Assembly (NCBI GenBank): GCA_035259145.1
Contig: DATFWQ010000024.1
Span: forward strand, 1-17,348
Direction: 5' to 3'
Length of the DNA: 17,348 nt
From: CF-161 sp035259145
Lineage (GTDB): Bacteria; Chloroflexota; Dormibacteria; Dormibacterales; Dormibacteraceae
The notes beneath the pieces are model-generated. The model had not been told where the DNA came from. It was given only the letters and a program-made list of their open reading frames with translations, and made no database searches. The position numbers and the translations under genes were made by a program. How positions within the stretch are numbered: position 1 is the stretch's first letter; every line of letters begins with the position of its first letter. Positions 6,314 through 12,998 of this stretch are shown piece by piece.

Positions 6314-7198
6314 ATGGGTATGCTCAGTGCATATATGAGTTCGGGTCCACCGTTCTATCCGCCACCTCCACCCTCGCAGCCACCGGAGGACCCGCCCCGG
6401 CGCGAGCCCTTCCAGGACTACTTCACGCCGCAGCCGCCGCCTCGCCAGGCCTCGTCCAGGTCCAACAGCGGCCTGTTGGGCGGGCTGGCCGCCGGTGCCG
6501 CCGTTCTCTTCAAGTTCGGCGTCTTCAAGACCTTGCTAACGCTCCTGCTCAGCTTTGGGTTGTACTGGGCCGTCATCGGCCCATGGGCTGCGGCTGGATT
6601 GGTGGCGATGATCCTGGTCCACGAGATGGGTCACGTGATCGAGATCCGCCGCCAGGGGATGCAGGCCTCAGCGCCGCTTTTCATCCCCTTCTTTGGCGCA
6701 GCAATCTTCCAGCGGCAGCATCCAACCGATGCGCTGAAGCAAGCCCAGATCGGCATCGCCGGCCCGCTGGCGGGAACCGTCGGAGCTACCGCGGCGTTCG
6801 TTCTCTACGGCACCACACACTCGCCGATCATTCTGTGGTGGGCCTACATCGGGTTCCTGATCAATCTGTTCAACCTGATTCCCATCGGCATGCTGGACGG
6901 CGGCTGGATTCTGGCCGTGGTCTCCAAGTGGTTTCAGATCGTTGGCCTGGTCCTCCTGTTGCTCGCGGTCCTGCTGCTGCCCCAGGTGGGCGTGCAACTC
7001 AATCCGATCGTGCTCATCATCGTGCTGATGGGCCTGCCGGCGATCATGGAGCGCTTCCGCAACGACCGGCTGCCGTACTACCAGTCGGTACCGGTCTCGG
7101 CACGATACGCGATGGGCGCGGCCTGGCTGCTCCTGGTCGCCTATCTTGGCTTCGCCTGGCTGCAGACCCACGAACTCCTCTCGTCGGCACTCCGGTAA
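6314..7198 (+). CDS. M50-family membrane zinc metallopeptidase (site-2 protease-like)
   Basis: A polytopic membrane protein of 294 residues, or 287 if it starts at ATG 6335. The zinc motif HEMGH is at 103-107 (numbered from 6314). The second motif, NLIPIGMLDGG at about 187-197, supplies the Asp195 ligand. Both are hallmarks of M50 intramembrane proteases, and both are intact. About six hydrophobic segments are visible, near 58-88, 91-108, 146-168, 173-193, 205-222 and 228-245, with one more at 266-284. The first 50 residues are Pro-rich and probably cytosolic. No PDZ domain is present. Family members cut membrane-bound substrates such as anti-sigma factors, but no sigma/anti-sigma pair lies nearby. 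Start choice: 6314 and 6335 are in frame and neither has a good Shine-Dalgarno sequence. The -10-like box at 6319-6324 favours 6335. Confidence 0.88.
   Translation: MGMLSAYMSSGPPFYPPPPPSQPPEDPPRREPFQDYFTPQPPPRQASSRSNSGLLGGLAAGAAVLFKFGVFKTLLTLLLSFGLYWAVIGPWAAAGLVAMILVHEMGHVIEIRRQGMQASAPLFIPFFGAAIFQRQHPTDALKQAQIGIAGPLAGTVGATAAFVLYGTTHSPIILWWAYIGFLINLFNLIPIGMLDGGWILAVVSKWFQIVGLVLLLLAVLLLPQVGVQLNPIVLIIVLMGLPAIMERFRNDRLPYYQSVPVSARYAMGAAWLLLVAYLGFAWLQTHELLSSALR
6319..6324 (+). promoter_or_regulatory. Putative -10 hexamer for the M50 peptidase gene
   Basis: TATGCT ends 10 bases before ATG 6335. It lies inside the longer reading frame that starts at ATG 6314. If it is the real promoter, translation must begin at 6335 on a nearly leaderless transcript. 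Confidence 0.4.
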
Positions 7199-7202
7199 AC
7201 TC
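7189..7202 (+). promoter_or_regulatory. Putative promoter element for the rpmE cluster (14-mer with TAAACT)
   Basis: ACTCCGGTAAACTC overlaps the stop codon of the M50 gene. The -10-like TAAACT (7196-7201) would start transcription near 7208, leaving a leader of about 43 bases before rpmE. The identical 14-mer lies before the atp operon at 14184-14197. No shared -35 box is seen. Confidence 0.45.
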
Positions 7203-7250
7203 ACCCTTCGTTTGGCGGGCGCTCCGGATGGAGAAAATCGCGAAGAGCAC

Positions 7251-7460
7251 ATGAAGACTCAGATCCACCCCACCTACTATGAGGACGCGGTCGTCACCTG
7301 CGTCTGCGGCAACACCTTCACGACCGGCTCCACCCAGAAGGAGCTCAAGACCGAGATCTGCGCCGCGTGCCACCCCTTCTACACTGGCACACAGCGGATC
7401 GTCGACACGGGCGGCCAGGTCGAACGATTCCGCAAGCGGGCGGCGAAAGCGGCGCGGTAG
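7251..7460 (+). CDS. rpmE: 50S ribosomal protein L31 (zinc-binding type)
   Basis: A 69-residue protein of the large ribosomal subunit, involved in the bridge to the small subunit. It starts MKTQIHPTYYEDAVVTC, the standard L31 N-terminus. The four zinc-ligand cysteines are present as CVC and CAAC, so this is the zinc-containing (C+) form and not the zinc-free paralogue made under zinc limitation. A longer reading frame exists upstream (from 7146), but homology begins at ATG 7251. The GAAGAG just before it is a weak ribosome-binding site. Position before prfA/prmC is shared with many Actinobacteria and Chloroflexota. Confidence 0.96.
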   Translation: MKTQIHPTYYEDAVVTCVCGNTFTTGSTQKELKTEICAACHPFYTGTQRIVDTGGQVERFRKRAAKAAR

Positions 7461-7477
7461 GCGCCGCGGTCGACTCT

Positions 7478-8443
7478 ATGCCGCCGGACGAAGCGGCCGC
7501 GCCGAAGTCCGCGCCGGCTCCACGGGACAGCTTCTTCTACGGTGGCCAGGCGGTGATCGAAGGGATCATGATGCGAGGCCGCCATCACTATGCAGTGGCT
7601 GTCCGCGTTCCTGGCACCAGGGAGATCCGCATGGACCGGGGTGCGCTCACGGCCGCCCTGTACACCCACCCGGTCTGGAAGCTGCCGTTCCTTCGTGGCC
7701 TGGCGCTGCTGGTCGAGCAGCTGCACCTGGGCACACGCAGCCTGAGCTGGTCCGCGCAGGTCAATGCGGGCGCCCAGGACATCCGCATCGGCCGGCGCGA
7801 GGTCGCGATCTCGGTCACGGTGGCACTCGCGCTGAGCGTGGGGCTGTTCTTCGGGCTGCCGCTGCTGGGCGCCAGTCTGACCATCCACCGCTCCAACTCA
7901 TTCCTGTTCGTCCTGGTCGAGGGTGTGATCAGGGTCGCGCTCGTCCTTGCCTACCTTTCACTGATTGCCCTCGTACCCGACGTGCGTCGGGTCTTTCAGT
8001 ACCACGGGGCCGAGCACAAGACCATCAACGCGTACGAGGCCGGCTGGCCTCTGGAGGTGCCTGCGGTACGGGGGGCCAGCGTGCTGCACCCGCGATGCGG
8101 AACGGGATTCCTCCTCGTAGTCCTGGTCGTGAGCATCCTGCTCTTCAGCCTGGTCGCCGTATTCAACCCCAACCTGTTCTGGCTGATAGCCTCGCGTGTC
8201 CTGGGCATCCCGGTGATCGCAGGGGTGGCCTTCGAAGCGATTCGCTTCATGGCCCGTCACCGGGACCACCCCGTGGTGCGCGTGCTGCTGCTGCCCGTGC
8301 TCTACACGCAGCGCTTCACCACCCGTGAGCCCGACGACGACATGCTGGAGGTCTCGATCGCCGCGTTCAACGCCGCGAGGCAGGGAGAAGGAGCGGCGGC
8401 AGCATCCGAGCCAGGTTCGTCTGTGGTCGAGGCTGGACAGTGA
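7478..8443 (+). CDS. DUF1385 (YqhQ-like) family membrane protein
   Basis: A 321-residue protein of the DUF1385 family, whose function is not known. The hallmark N-terminal block YGGQAVIEGIMMRG is at about 21-34. The second hallmark, YHGAEHKTINAYEAG, begins near residue 175, and the Cys block LHPRCGTGFLLVV lies near 203-215. Hydrophobic segments are visible near 110-130 and 140-165, and after the Cys block near 210-230 and 240-260. The start is ATG 7478; the frame is open further upstream into rpmE, but family homology and the position 17 bases after rpmE favour this start. Its stop codon overlaps the prfA start. The steady neighbour relation with rpmE and prfA in several phyla is known, yet does not reveal its role. 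Confidence 0.88.
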   Translation: MPPDEAAAPKSAPAPRDSFFYGGQAVIEGIMMRGRHHYAVAVRVPGTREIRMDRGALTAALYTHPVWKLPFLRGLALLVEQLHLGTRSLSWSAQVNAGAQDIRIGRREVAISVTVALALSVGLFFGLPLLGASLTIHRSNSFLFVLVEGVIRVALVLAYLSLIALVPDVRRVFQYHGAEHKTINAYEAGWPLEVPAVRGASVLHPRCGTGFLLVVLVVSILLFSLVAVFNPNLFWLIASRVLGIPVIAGVAFEAIRFMARHRDHPVVRVLLLPVLYTQRFTTREPDDDMLEVSIAAFNAARQGEGAAAASEPGSSVVEAGQ

Positions 8444-9516
8444 TCGACCGGCTGGAGTCAACGGCACGCCGCTACCGGCAGTTGCAGGAGGAGATGGCAC
8501 GGCCGCAGGTCGTATCGGACCCTCAGCGCCTGGCCGCTCTGGGCCGCGAGCTTCGGGGACTCGAGGACCTGGTCAGAACCTACGATGCCTATCGCGAGGC
8601 CCGAGACAATGTCGAGGAGGCTCGCGGGCTGCTGCGGCAGGAGAATGATCCGGAGATGCAGGAGTTCCTGCACGGGGAGGAGCGCTCTGCCGAGAGACGT
8701 CTCGCAGACCTCGAGGAGCACCTGAGGATCCTCATGCTTCCGAAGGATCCGAACGACGACCGAGACGTGGTGGTCCAGATCCAGGCAGCGGAGGGCGGCC
8801 AGGAGGCAGCGCTGTTCGCGGCCGACCTCTTTCGCATGTATTCGCGGTGGGTGGAGTCGAGGGGCTGGAAAGTCGAAGTGATCGAAGCTCAGCCAACAGG
8901 AATCGGTGGCTTCGACAAGATCGAATTCGAAGTCCACGGCGAGGGCGCCTACTCACAGCTCAAGTTCGAGGCCGGGGTGCACCGCGTGCAGCGTGTGCCT
9001 GAGACCGAGAGTCAGGGCCGCATACACACATCGGCGGCCACGGTCGCCGTGCTGCCGGAGGCGGACGAGGTCGAGGTCCAGCTCCCGGAGAAGGACCTCA
9101 AGATAGACACCTCGACGTCGACCGGGCCTGGCGGCCAGAGCGTCAACACCACATACTCGGCCATCCGCATCACCCACCTGCCCACCGGCATGGTCGTCTC
9201 CATCCAGGACGAGAAGTCGCAGCTCAAGAACAAAGAAAAGGCGCTGAGGGTGCTGCGCACACGGCTCTACGAGCAGAAGCTGGCCGAGCAGCACGCCGCG
9301 ATGGACGCCCACCGCCGGTCGATGGTCCGCAGCGGAAGCCGTTCTGAGAAGATTCGGACCTACAACTTCAAGGAGAACCGGGTCACCGACCACCGCATCA
9401 ACGTGACGCTGTACAAGCTGGACCGGATCCTCTCGGGCGAGCTGGACGAGCTGCTCACGCTGCTGGCGGCGGCAGAGCGGGAGGCTCAGATCAACGAACC
9501 AGACGGCTCCCGGTAA
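8440..9516 (+). CDS. prfA: Peptide chain release factor 1
   Basis: Recognises UAA and UAG stop codons and triggers release of the finished protein. It has 358 residues, the usual size. The codon-recognition tripeptide is the RF1 type PxT (Pro187-Glu-Thr189 in RVPETESQGRIHTS), not the RF2 type SPF. The GGQ motif that enters the peptidyl-transferase centre is at 231-233 (TGPGGQSVNTT). The C-terminal SGSRSEKIRTYNF block is typical. The start is GTG 8440, overlapping the DUF1385 stop in a GTGA arrangement, which implies coupled translation. The gene for PrmC, the methyltransferase that modifies the GGQ glutamine, follows after 19 bases. Confidence 0.97.
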   Translation: MIDRLESTARRYRQLQEEMARPQVVSDPQRLAALGRELRGLEDLVRTYDAYREARDNVEEARGLLRQENDPEMQEFLHGEERSAERRLADLEEHLRILMLPKDPNDDRDVVVQIQAAEGGQEAALFAADLFRMYSRWVESRGWKVEVIEAQPTGIGGFDKIEFEVHGEGAYSQLKFEAGVHRVQRVPETESQGRIHTSAATVAVLPEADEVEVQLPEKDLKIDTSTSTGPGGQSVNTTYSAIRITHLPTGMVVSIQDEKSQLKNKEKALRVLRTRLYEQKLAEQHAAMDAHRRSMVRSGSRSEKIRTYNFKENRVTDHRINVTLYKLDRILSGELDELLTLLAAAEREAQINEPDGSR

Positions 9517-9535
9517 CGCCCCCTCGCTGCTCGAG

Positions 9536-10351
9536 GTGTTGCGCCGCGCGACGGGCTATCTGACGTCCCACGGCTCTGCCTCGCCCCGGCTCGACGCTGA
9601 GGTGCTGATGGCCCACGCCCTGTCCGTGCGTAGGCTCGACCTGTACCTGCAGTTCGACCGGCAGCTCTCGGAGGCGGAGCTGGCGCCGTATCGCGAGCTG
9701 GTGGGGCGGCGGGGTAGAGGGGAGCCGGTAGCGTACCTGGTGGGACGCAAGGAATTCATGAAGCTCGACTTCGAGGTGACCTCGGAAGTCCTGGTTCCCA
9801 ACCCTGACACCGAGGTGTTGGTCGAAAGGGCCGTTTCATGGGCACGCGAGCGCCGTGGGACGATACGCATCGCCGATGTGGGCACGGGGTCTGGCTGCAT
9901 CGCGGTCTCGATCGCCCACTACGTGCCGCAGGCTCTCGTCTGGGCCACGGACATCGACGAGGCGGCCCTGGACGTCGCAGAGCGAAACGTCCGTGCCCAC
10001 CGCCTCACCGACCGGGTCACCCTGCTGCGTGGCGATCTTCTGGCTCCGCTGCCCGCCGGTCTCCACCTCGTGTGCGCCAACCTGCCATACGTGGCGTGTG
10101 GGACGGCGCTGCCGGTCGAGGTGGTCGCTCAGCCCGCGCGTGCCCTTTTCGCCGAGAACGGCGGGGCGGCGCTGATCAAGCGGCTCCTGGGCGAGGCGCC
10201 GGCGAAGCTCGTGTCCGGTGGAGCGGTGTTCGCTGAGATAGATCCCTCTTTGCAGCAGGTGCTGATGGGAGCGCTCGAAGGGTACGCCGGGCACCGCTTC
10301 CACCGGGACCTCGGCGGCCACGTGCGGGTGCTGGAAGCGTGGATTTCCTGA
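9536..10351 (+). CDS. prmC: Peptide chain release factor N5-glutamine methyltransferase
   Basis: Transfers a methyl group from S-adenosylmethionine to the Gln of the GGQ motif in release factors. It has 271 residues, slightly short at the N-terminus but with a normal helical start (LRRATGYLTSHGSASPRLDAEVLMAHAL). The block EPVAYLVGRKEF is at about 63-74. The SAM-binding motif is DVGTGSGCIA (114-123). The catalytic (N)PPY motif reads NLPY (182-185), with Leu replacing the first Pro. The Asn and Tyr are kept, so activity is still likely. The start GTG 9536 is the first usual start in frame, though homology may extend a few codons upstream (SLLEV), so a rare start such as CTG cannot be excluded. 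It overlaps tsaC by 13 bases. Confidence 0.92.
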   Translation: MLRRATGYLTSHGSASPRLDAEVLMAHALSVRRLDLYLQFDRQLSEAELAPYRELVGRRGRGEPVAYLVGRKEFMKLDFEVTSEVLVPNPDTEVLVERAVSWARERRGTIRIADVGTGSGCIAVSIAHYVPQALVWATDIDEAALDVAERNVRAHRLTDRVTLLRGDLLAPLPAGLHLVCANLPYVACGTALPVEVVAQPARALFAENGGAALIKRLLGEAPAKLVSGGAVFAEIDPSLQQVLMGALEGYAGHRFHRDLGGHVRVLEAWIS

Positions 10352-10947
10352 CACCGGATGGAGCCGGCATCGCGCGAGCGACCCGGCTGCTGCGAGCTGG
10401 TGAGGTGATCGGTTTCCCGACGGACACGGTATACGGACTGGCCGTGCTGGCTTCCGACGAGCGAGCAGTTCGGCGCGTCTTCGAGGTGAAGGGCCGGTCC
10501 CTCAGCCAGCCGCTGATCCTGATGGTGGCTGAAGCTGGGTGGCTGGAGGCCTGGGCCCAGGTGGACGACCGTGCCAGGGAATATATGCGGGCGTGGTGGC
10601 CGGGACCGCTGACCCTGGTCCTGCCCGCAGCCTCCTGGGTCGGTCCCCCGCTGGCCGGCGGGCAGTCACGGCGAACAATCGCAGCGAGGATCCCCGACCA
10701 CCCGGTGGCGATGGCGCTCCTGCGCGAGGCCGGGGAGGCCCTGGCGACAACCAGTGCAAACCGTAGCGGCGAGCCGCCCGCCCTTACTGCTCTCGAAACG
10801 GCCTGGGTGGAGGGGCTGCGAGCAGTGCTCGACGCGGGCAGGGCGCCTGGCGGAGTGCCCAGCACACTGCTCGATCTGAGCGGCGAACGGCCCCTGGTGC
10901 TGCGGCCCGGCCCGGTCCCGGCAGAGGCTCTGCTGCTCGGTCGATAG
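10339..10947 (+). CDS. tsaC: L-threonylcarbamoyladenylate synthase (TsaC/YrdC type)
   Basis: Makes threonylcarbamoyl-AMP from threonine, bicarbonate and ATP, the first step of the t6A37 tRNA modification needed for accurate ANN codon reading. It has 202 residues, so only the YrdC/TsaC domain is present and the extra Sua5 domain is absent. Motifs visible are FPTDTVYGL (26-34), KGR (51-53) with SQPL, WWPGPLTLVL (86-95), and TTSANRSGE (137-145). The start is GTG 10339 within the end of prmC. This prfA-prmC-tsaC order is known from many Gram-positive and related bacteria. Some annotations would call it ywlC. It is the last gene of its cluster; the next 716 bases have no convincing gene. Confidence 0.94.
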   Translation: MDFLTPDGAGIARATRLLRAGEVIGFPTDTVYGLAVLASDERAVRRVFEVKGRSLSQPLILMVAEAGWLEAWAQVDDRAREYMRAWWPGPLTLVLPAASWVGPPLAGGQSRRTIAARIPDHPVAMALLREAGEALATTSANRSGEPPALTALETAWVEGLRAVLDAGRAPGGVPSTLLDLSGERPLVLRPGPVPAEALLLGR

Positions 10948-10994
10948 ACATCCCAACCGCGCAAGCCCCGAATGAGGTCCCATTCCCGGGCACT

Positions 10995-11014
10995 GTGACC
11001 TATCGTGACCTATC
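10995..11014. repeat. Tandem direct repeat of a 10-mer
   Basis: GTGACCTATC occurs twice in immediate succession (10995-11004 and 11005-11014), followed by a partial echo (GTGACTGG at 11023-11030). It could be a double operator site or simple slippage; no palindromic symmetry is seen. Confidence 0.6.
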
Positions 11015-11142
11015 CCGAGCACGTGACTGGTCGATCCGCCGGGGGGCTGTTGCAGAAGTCCATGAAGGGGGCGGACTGGCGTGGTCTGGGCGACCGGGGA
11101 GCCAGAATTGGTCGGCAACCGTAGCGAAAGTGGACCAAATGT

Positions 11143-11178
11143 GGGCCAATGGCCCTTTCGAGGCTCTCTGAGAGGGCC
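11143..11178 (+). other. Overlapping inverted repeats (possible RNA structure)
   Basis: GGGCCA (11143-11148) pairs with TGGCCC (11150-11155). The second arm is shared with a longer alternative stem, 11151-11159 with 11170-11178 (nine pairs including one G-U, loop of ten). The two stems exclude each other, as in a switch, but no known riboswitch class is recognised. Confidence 0.4.
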
Positions 11179-11519
11179 GTCTGCCGGCACTCGGACCTTA
11201 CTCTGACGTTGCGCTGCGGCGAGGGCTGGAGATGGTTCATTTGCAGCGCGTCGGTAGACCAGTATCGGCTCGCCGGTTGCCCAGACCGCCAACGCTCCCC
11301 TTCGCTGAGCTAGCACACCAGGACCGGCACCGATGGCGGGCATCACAAGCCGGAGGGCATGAGTGCAAATGCCGGAGGCGTCGAACGAATTGGGCAGGGT
11401 GTTCGGCAACAGCCTCGCGGCATTGTACGTATCGCGGGCTTCGCAAGTTCCAGTTAGCGGTCAGTTGTGGCCCGAGGCGCTTCGTTCGGAGGCCCTGCTA
11501 TCTACGAGGACCGTTTCAG

Positions 11520-11562
11520 GCCCCCCGCCTTAGGGGGGCTCATCGCGCATCTTCAGATGCGC
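11520..11562 (+). other. Two adjacent hairpins upstream of glyA
   Basis: Stem 1 pairs GCCCCCC (11520-11526) with GGGGGGC (11533-11539), loop of six. Stem 2 pairs GCGCATCT (11545-11552) with AGATGCGC (11555-11562). A pyrimidine-rich stretch follows, but there is no proper T-run. It may be an end-of-transcript structure or part of a small RNA; as glyA seems to start at about 11664, it is probably not in the glyA leader. Confidence 0.45.
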
Positions 11563-11650
11563 TCCTCCTACTCTCTTGCCCTTGGCCGTGAGACCGGGCG
11601 CTTTCGAGTGCCTGCCAGAATCTGCTCGACGAACCTCAGCGTCACGCCAC

Positions 11651-11656
11651 TAGCAT
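11651..11656 (+). promoter_or_regulatory. Putative -10 hexamer for glyA (leaderless)
   Basis: TAGCAT ends 7 bases before ATG 11664, with no Shine-Dalgarno sequence between. The predicted transcript would begin at the start codon. Confidence 0.45.
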
Positions 11657-11663
11657 TCACCGC

Positions 11664-12953
11664 ATGGCTCCCCAGACCCCGACCACCCTGACATTTCGCG
11701 CCCTCGACGACGCGGACCCGGCGGTGGCCGAGCTCGTACGCCGTGAGTACCGCCGTCAGAGCAGCACCCTGGAGCTGATCCCCTCCGAAAACCTGGCCAG
11801 CCCCGCCATCCTGGAGGCCCTGGGAACCCTGCTGACAAACAAGTACGCCGAGGGCTATCCGGGCCGCCGCTATTACGGCGGCTGCGAGGTCATGGACGAG
11901 ATCGAGACCCTGGCCCAGGACCGTGCTCGCCAGCTCTTTGGGGCCGACTATGTGAACGTGCAACCGCACTCCGGCAGCCAGGCAAACGCTGCCGTGTACT
12001 CGGCCATCTGCCAGCCCGGTGACCGCGTTATGGGCATGGACCTCGGCGCGGGCGGGCACCTGACGCATGGAAGCCCCGCGAACTTCAGCGGCAAGCTCTA
12101 CGAAATCCATCCGTATTCGGTCGACCGGGAGACAGAGCTGATCGACTACGACGCCGTGCAGCGAATCGCCAATGAAGTCAGGCCCAAGATGTTGCTGGTC
12201 GGCTACTCAGCCTACCCTCGCCGCATCGACTTCGCGCGGATGCGCCGGATCGCCGATGAGGTAGGCGCCGTGATGGTCACCGACATGGCCCACTTCGCGG
12301 GACTCGTCGCAGGCGGGGTCTACCCGTCGCCGATCGCCGACTCGCACGTCATCAGCAGCACAACCCAAAAGACGCTTCGAGGCGCGTGGGGCGGACTGAT
12401 CATGGCAGCAGACGCCGAACGCTGGCAGAAACCCCTGGACTCAGCAGTGTTTCCTGGCACACAGGGCGGTCCACTCATGCACGCCATAGCCGCCAAGGCG
12501 GTCTGCTTCGGCGAAGCGCTGAAGCCGGACTTCAAGGACTACGCGCGCCGGGTGGTGGATAACGCCAGAGCCATGGCGGCTCGACTGATCGAGCGCGGAC
12601 TGCGGCTGACCACCGGCGGCACGGACAACCACCTGATGCTCGTGGACCTGCGCCCGCTCGGCCTGAAGGGCCGCCAGGTGCAGTCGAAGGCGGACCGCGT
12701 CGGCATCACGCTGAACAGCAACGCAATCCCGTACGACGAGGCGTCTCGCTTCAATCCCAGCGGTATCCGGCTGGGGAGCCCGTCGGTCACCACGCGCGGC
12801 ATGGGACCCGCGGAGATGACCGAGATCGCGGACTGCGTCGCCGACCTTCTGGAGGCGCTGGCCGAGGAACGCGGCGAAGCCGCGCTGGACGCGATTCGCG
12901 AGCGCACGCTGGACTTGAGCAACCGATACCCGCTACCGTACGGCTTCGTCTGA
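11664..12953 (+). CDS. glyA: Serine hydroxymethyltransferase
   Basis: PLP-dependent enzyme that converts serine and tetrahydrofolate to glycine and 5,10-methylene-tetrahydrofolate, the main one-carbon source. It has 429 residues, the usual length. Blocks visible are LIPSENLASPAILEALGT, NKYAEGYPGRRYYGGCEVMDEIE, NVQPHSGSQAN, the PLP-contacting VTDMAHFAGLVAGG, and the internal-aldimine site TTQKTLRGAWGGL with Lys236. The residue just before the Lys is Gln235, where most family members have His (TTHKTLRGPRGG), and Ala-Trp replaces Pro-Arg after LRG. The rest of the active site looks normal, so the main function is likely kept. The start ATG 11664 has no Shine-Dalgarno sequence but follows a -10-like box by 7 bases. 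Confidence 0.96.
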   Translation: MAPQTPTTLTFRALDDADPAVAELVRREYRRQSSTLELIPSENLASPAILEALGTLLTNKYAEGYPGRRYYGGCEVMDEIETLAQDRARQLFGADYVNVQPHSGSQANAAVYSAICQPGDRVMGMDLGAGGHLTHGSPANFSGKLYEIHPYSVDRETELIDYDAVQRIANEVRPKMLLVGYSAYPRRIDFARMRRIADEVGAVMVTDMAHFAGLVAGGVYPSPIADSHVISSTTQKTLRGAWGGLIMAADAERWQKPLDSAVFPGTQGGPLMHAIAAKAVCFGEALKPDFKDYARRVVDNARAMAARLIERGLRLTTGGTDNHLMLVDLRPLGLKGRQVQSKADRVGITLNSNAIPYDEASRFNPSGIRLGSPSVTTRGMGPAEMTEIADCVADLLEALAEERGEAALDAIRERTLDLSNRYPLPYGFV

Positions 12954-12998
12954 GTAACCCGATCGCGGAGGAACCCGATCCACTAAAGAGACTCGCCA

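Larger units (their letters stand above)
10948..11663. other. Long intergenic region (716 bp) with small repeats and hairpins, no convincing gene
   Basis: Reading frames exist on both strands, but none has a recognisable domain, a good start, or amino-acid composition like the neighbours. The region holds a tandem 10-mer (10995-11014), an IS-end-like motif (about 11039-11056), inverted repeats near 11143-11178, two adjacent hairpins (11520-11562), and the glyA promoter box. By eye the base composition is less GC-rich than in the flanking genes. It may be a decayed insertion or a leader/regulatory region. Confidence 0.6.

Noticed and set aside
6108..6315. Minus-strand reading frames with a repeated SGEYPAKP peptide
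   Set aside because: The repeats come from the DNA palindromes; composition is biased, no ribosome-binding site, and no known protein family.
8992..9138. Release factor 2 instead of RF1
   Set aside because: The tripeptide is of PxT type (PET), there is no SPF motif, and there is no frameshift site as in prfB.
11238..11371. Inverted pair CATTTGCA / TGCAAATG, 118 bases apart
   Set aside because: Only 8 bp at long distance; expected by chance at this scale.
10666..11409. 247-codon open frame on the minus strand crossing tsaC and the spacer
   Set aside because: It is antisense to a well-supported gene for a third of its length and shows no recognisable domain.
11232..11591. 119-codon plus-strand open frame in the spacer
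   Set aside because: Arg/Cys/Pro-rich with no hydrophobic core, no start signal and no family resemblance; typical of chance frames in GC-rich DNA.
12956..12980. Direct repeat AACCCGATC after glyA (12956-12964 and 12972-12980)
   Set aside because: Short and unsupported by symmetry or position; could be chance.
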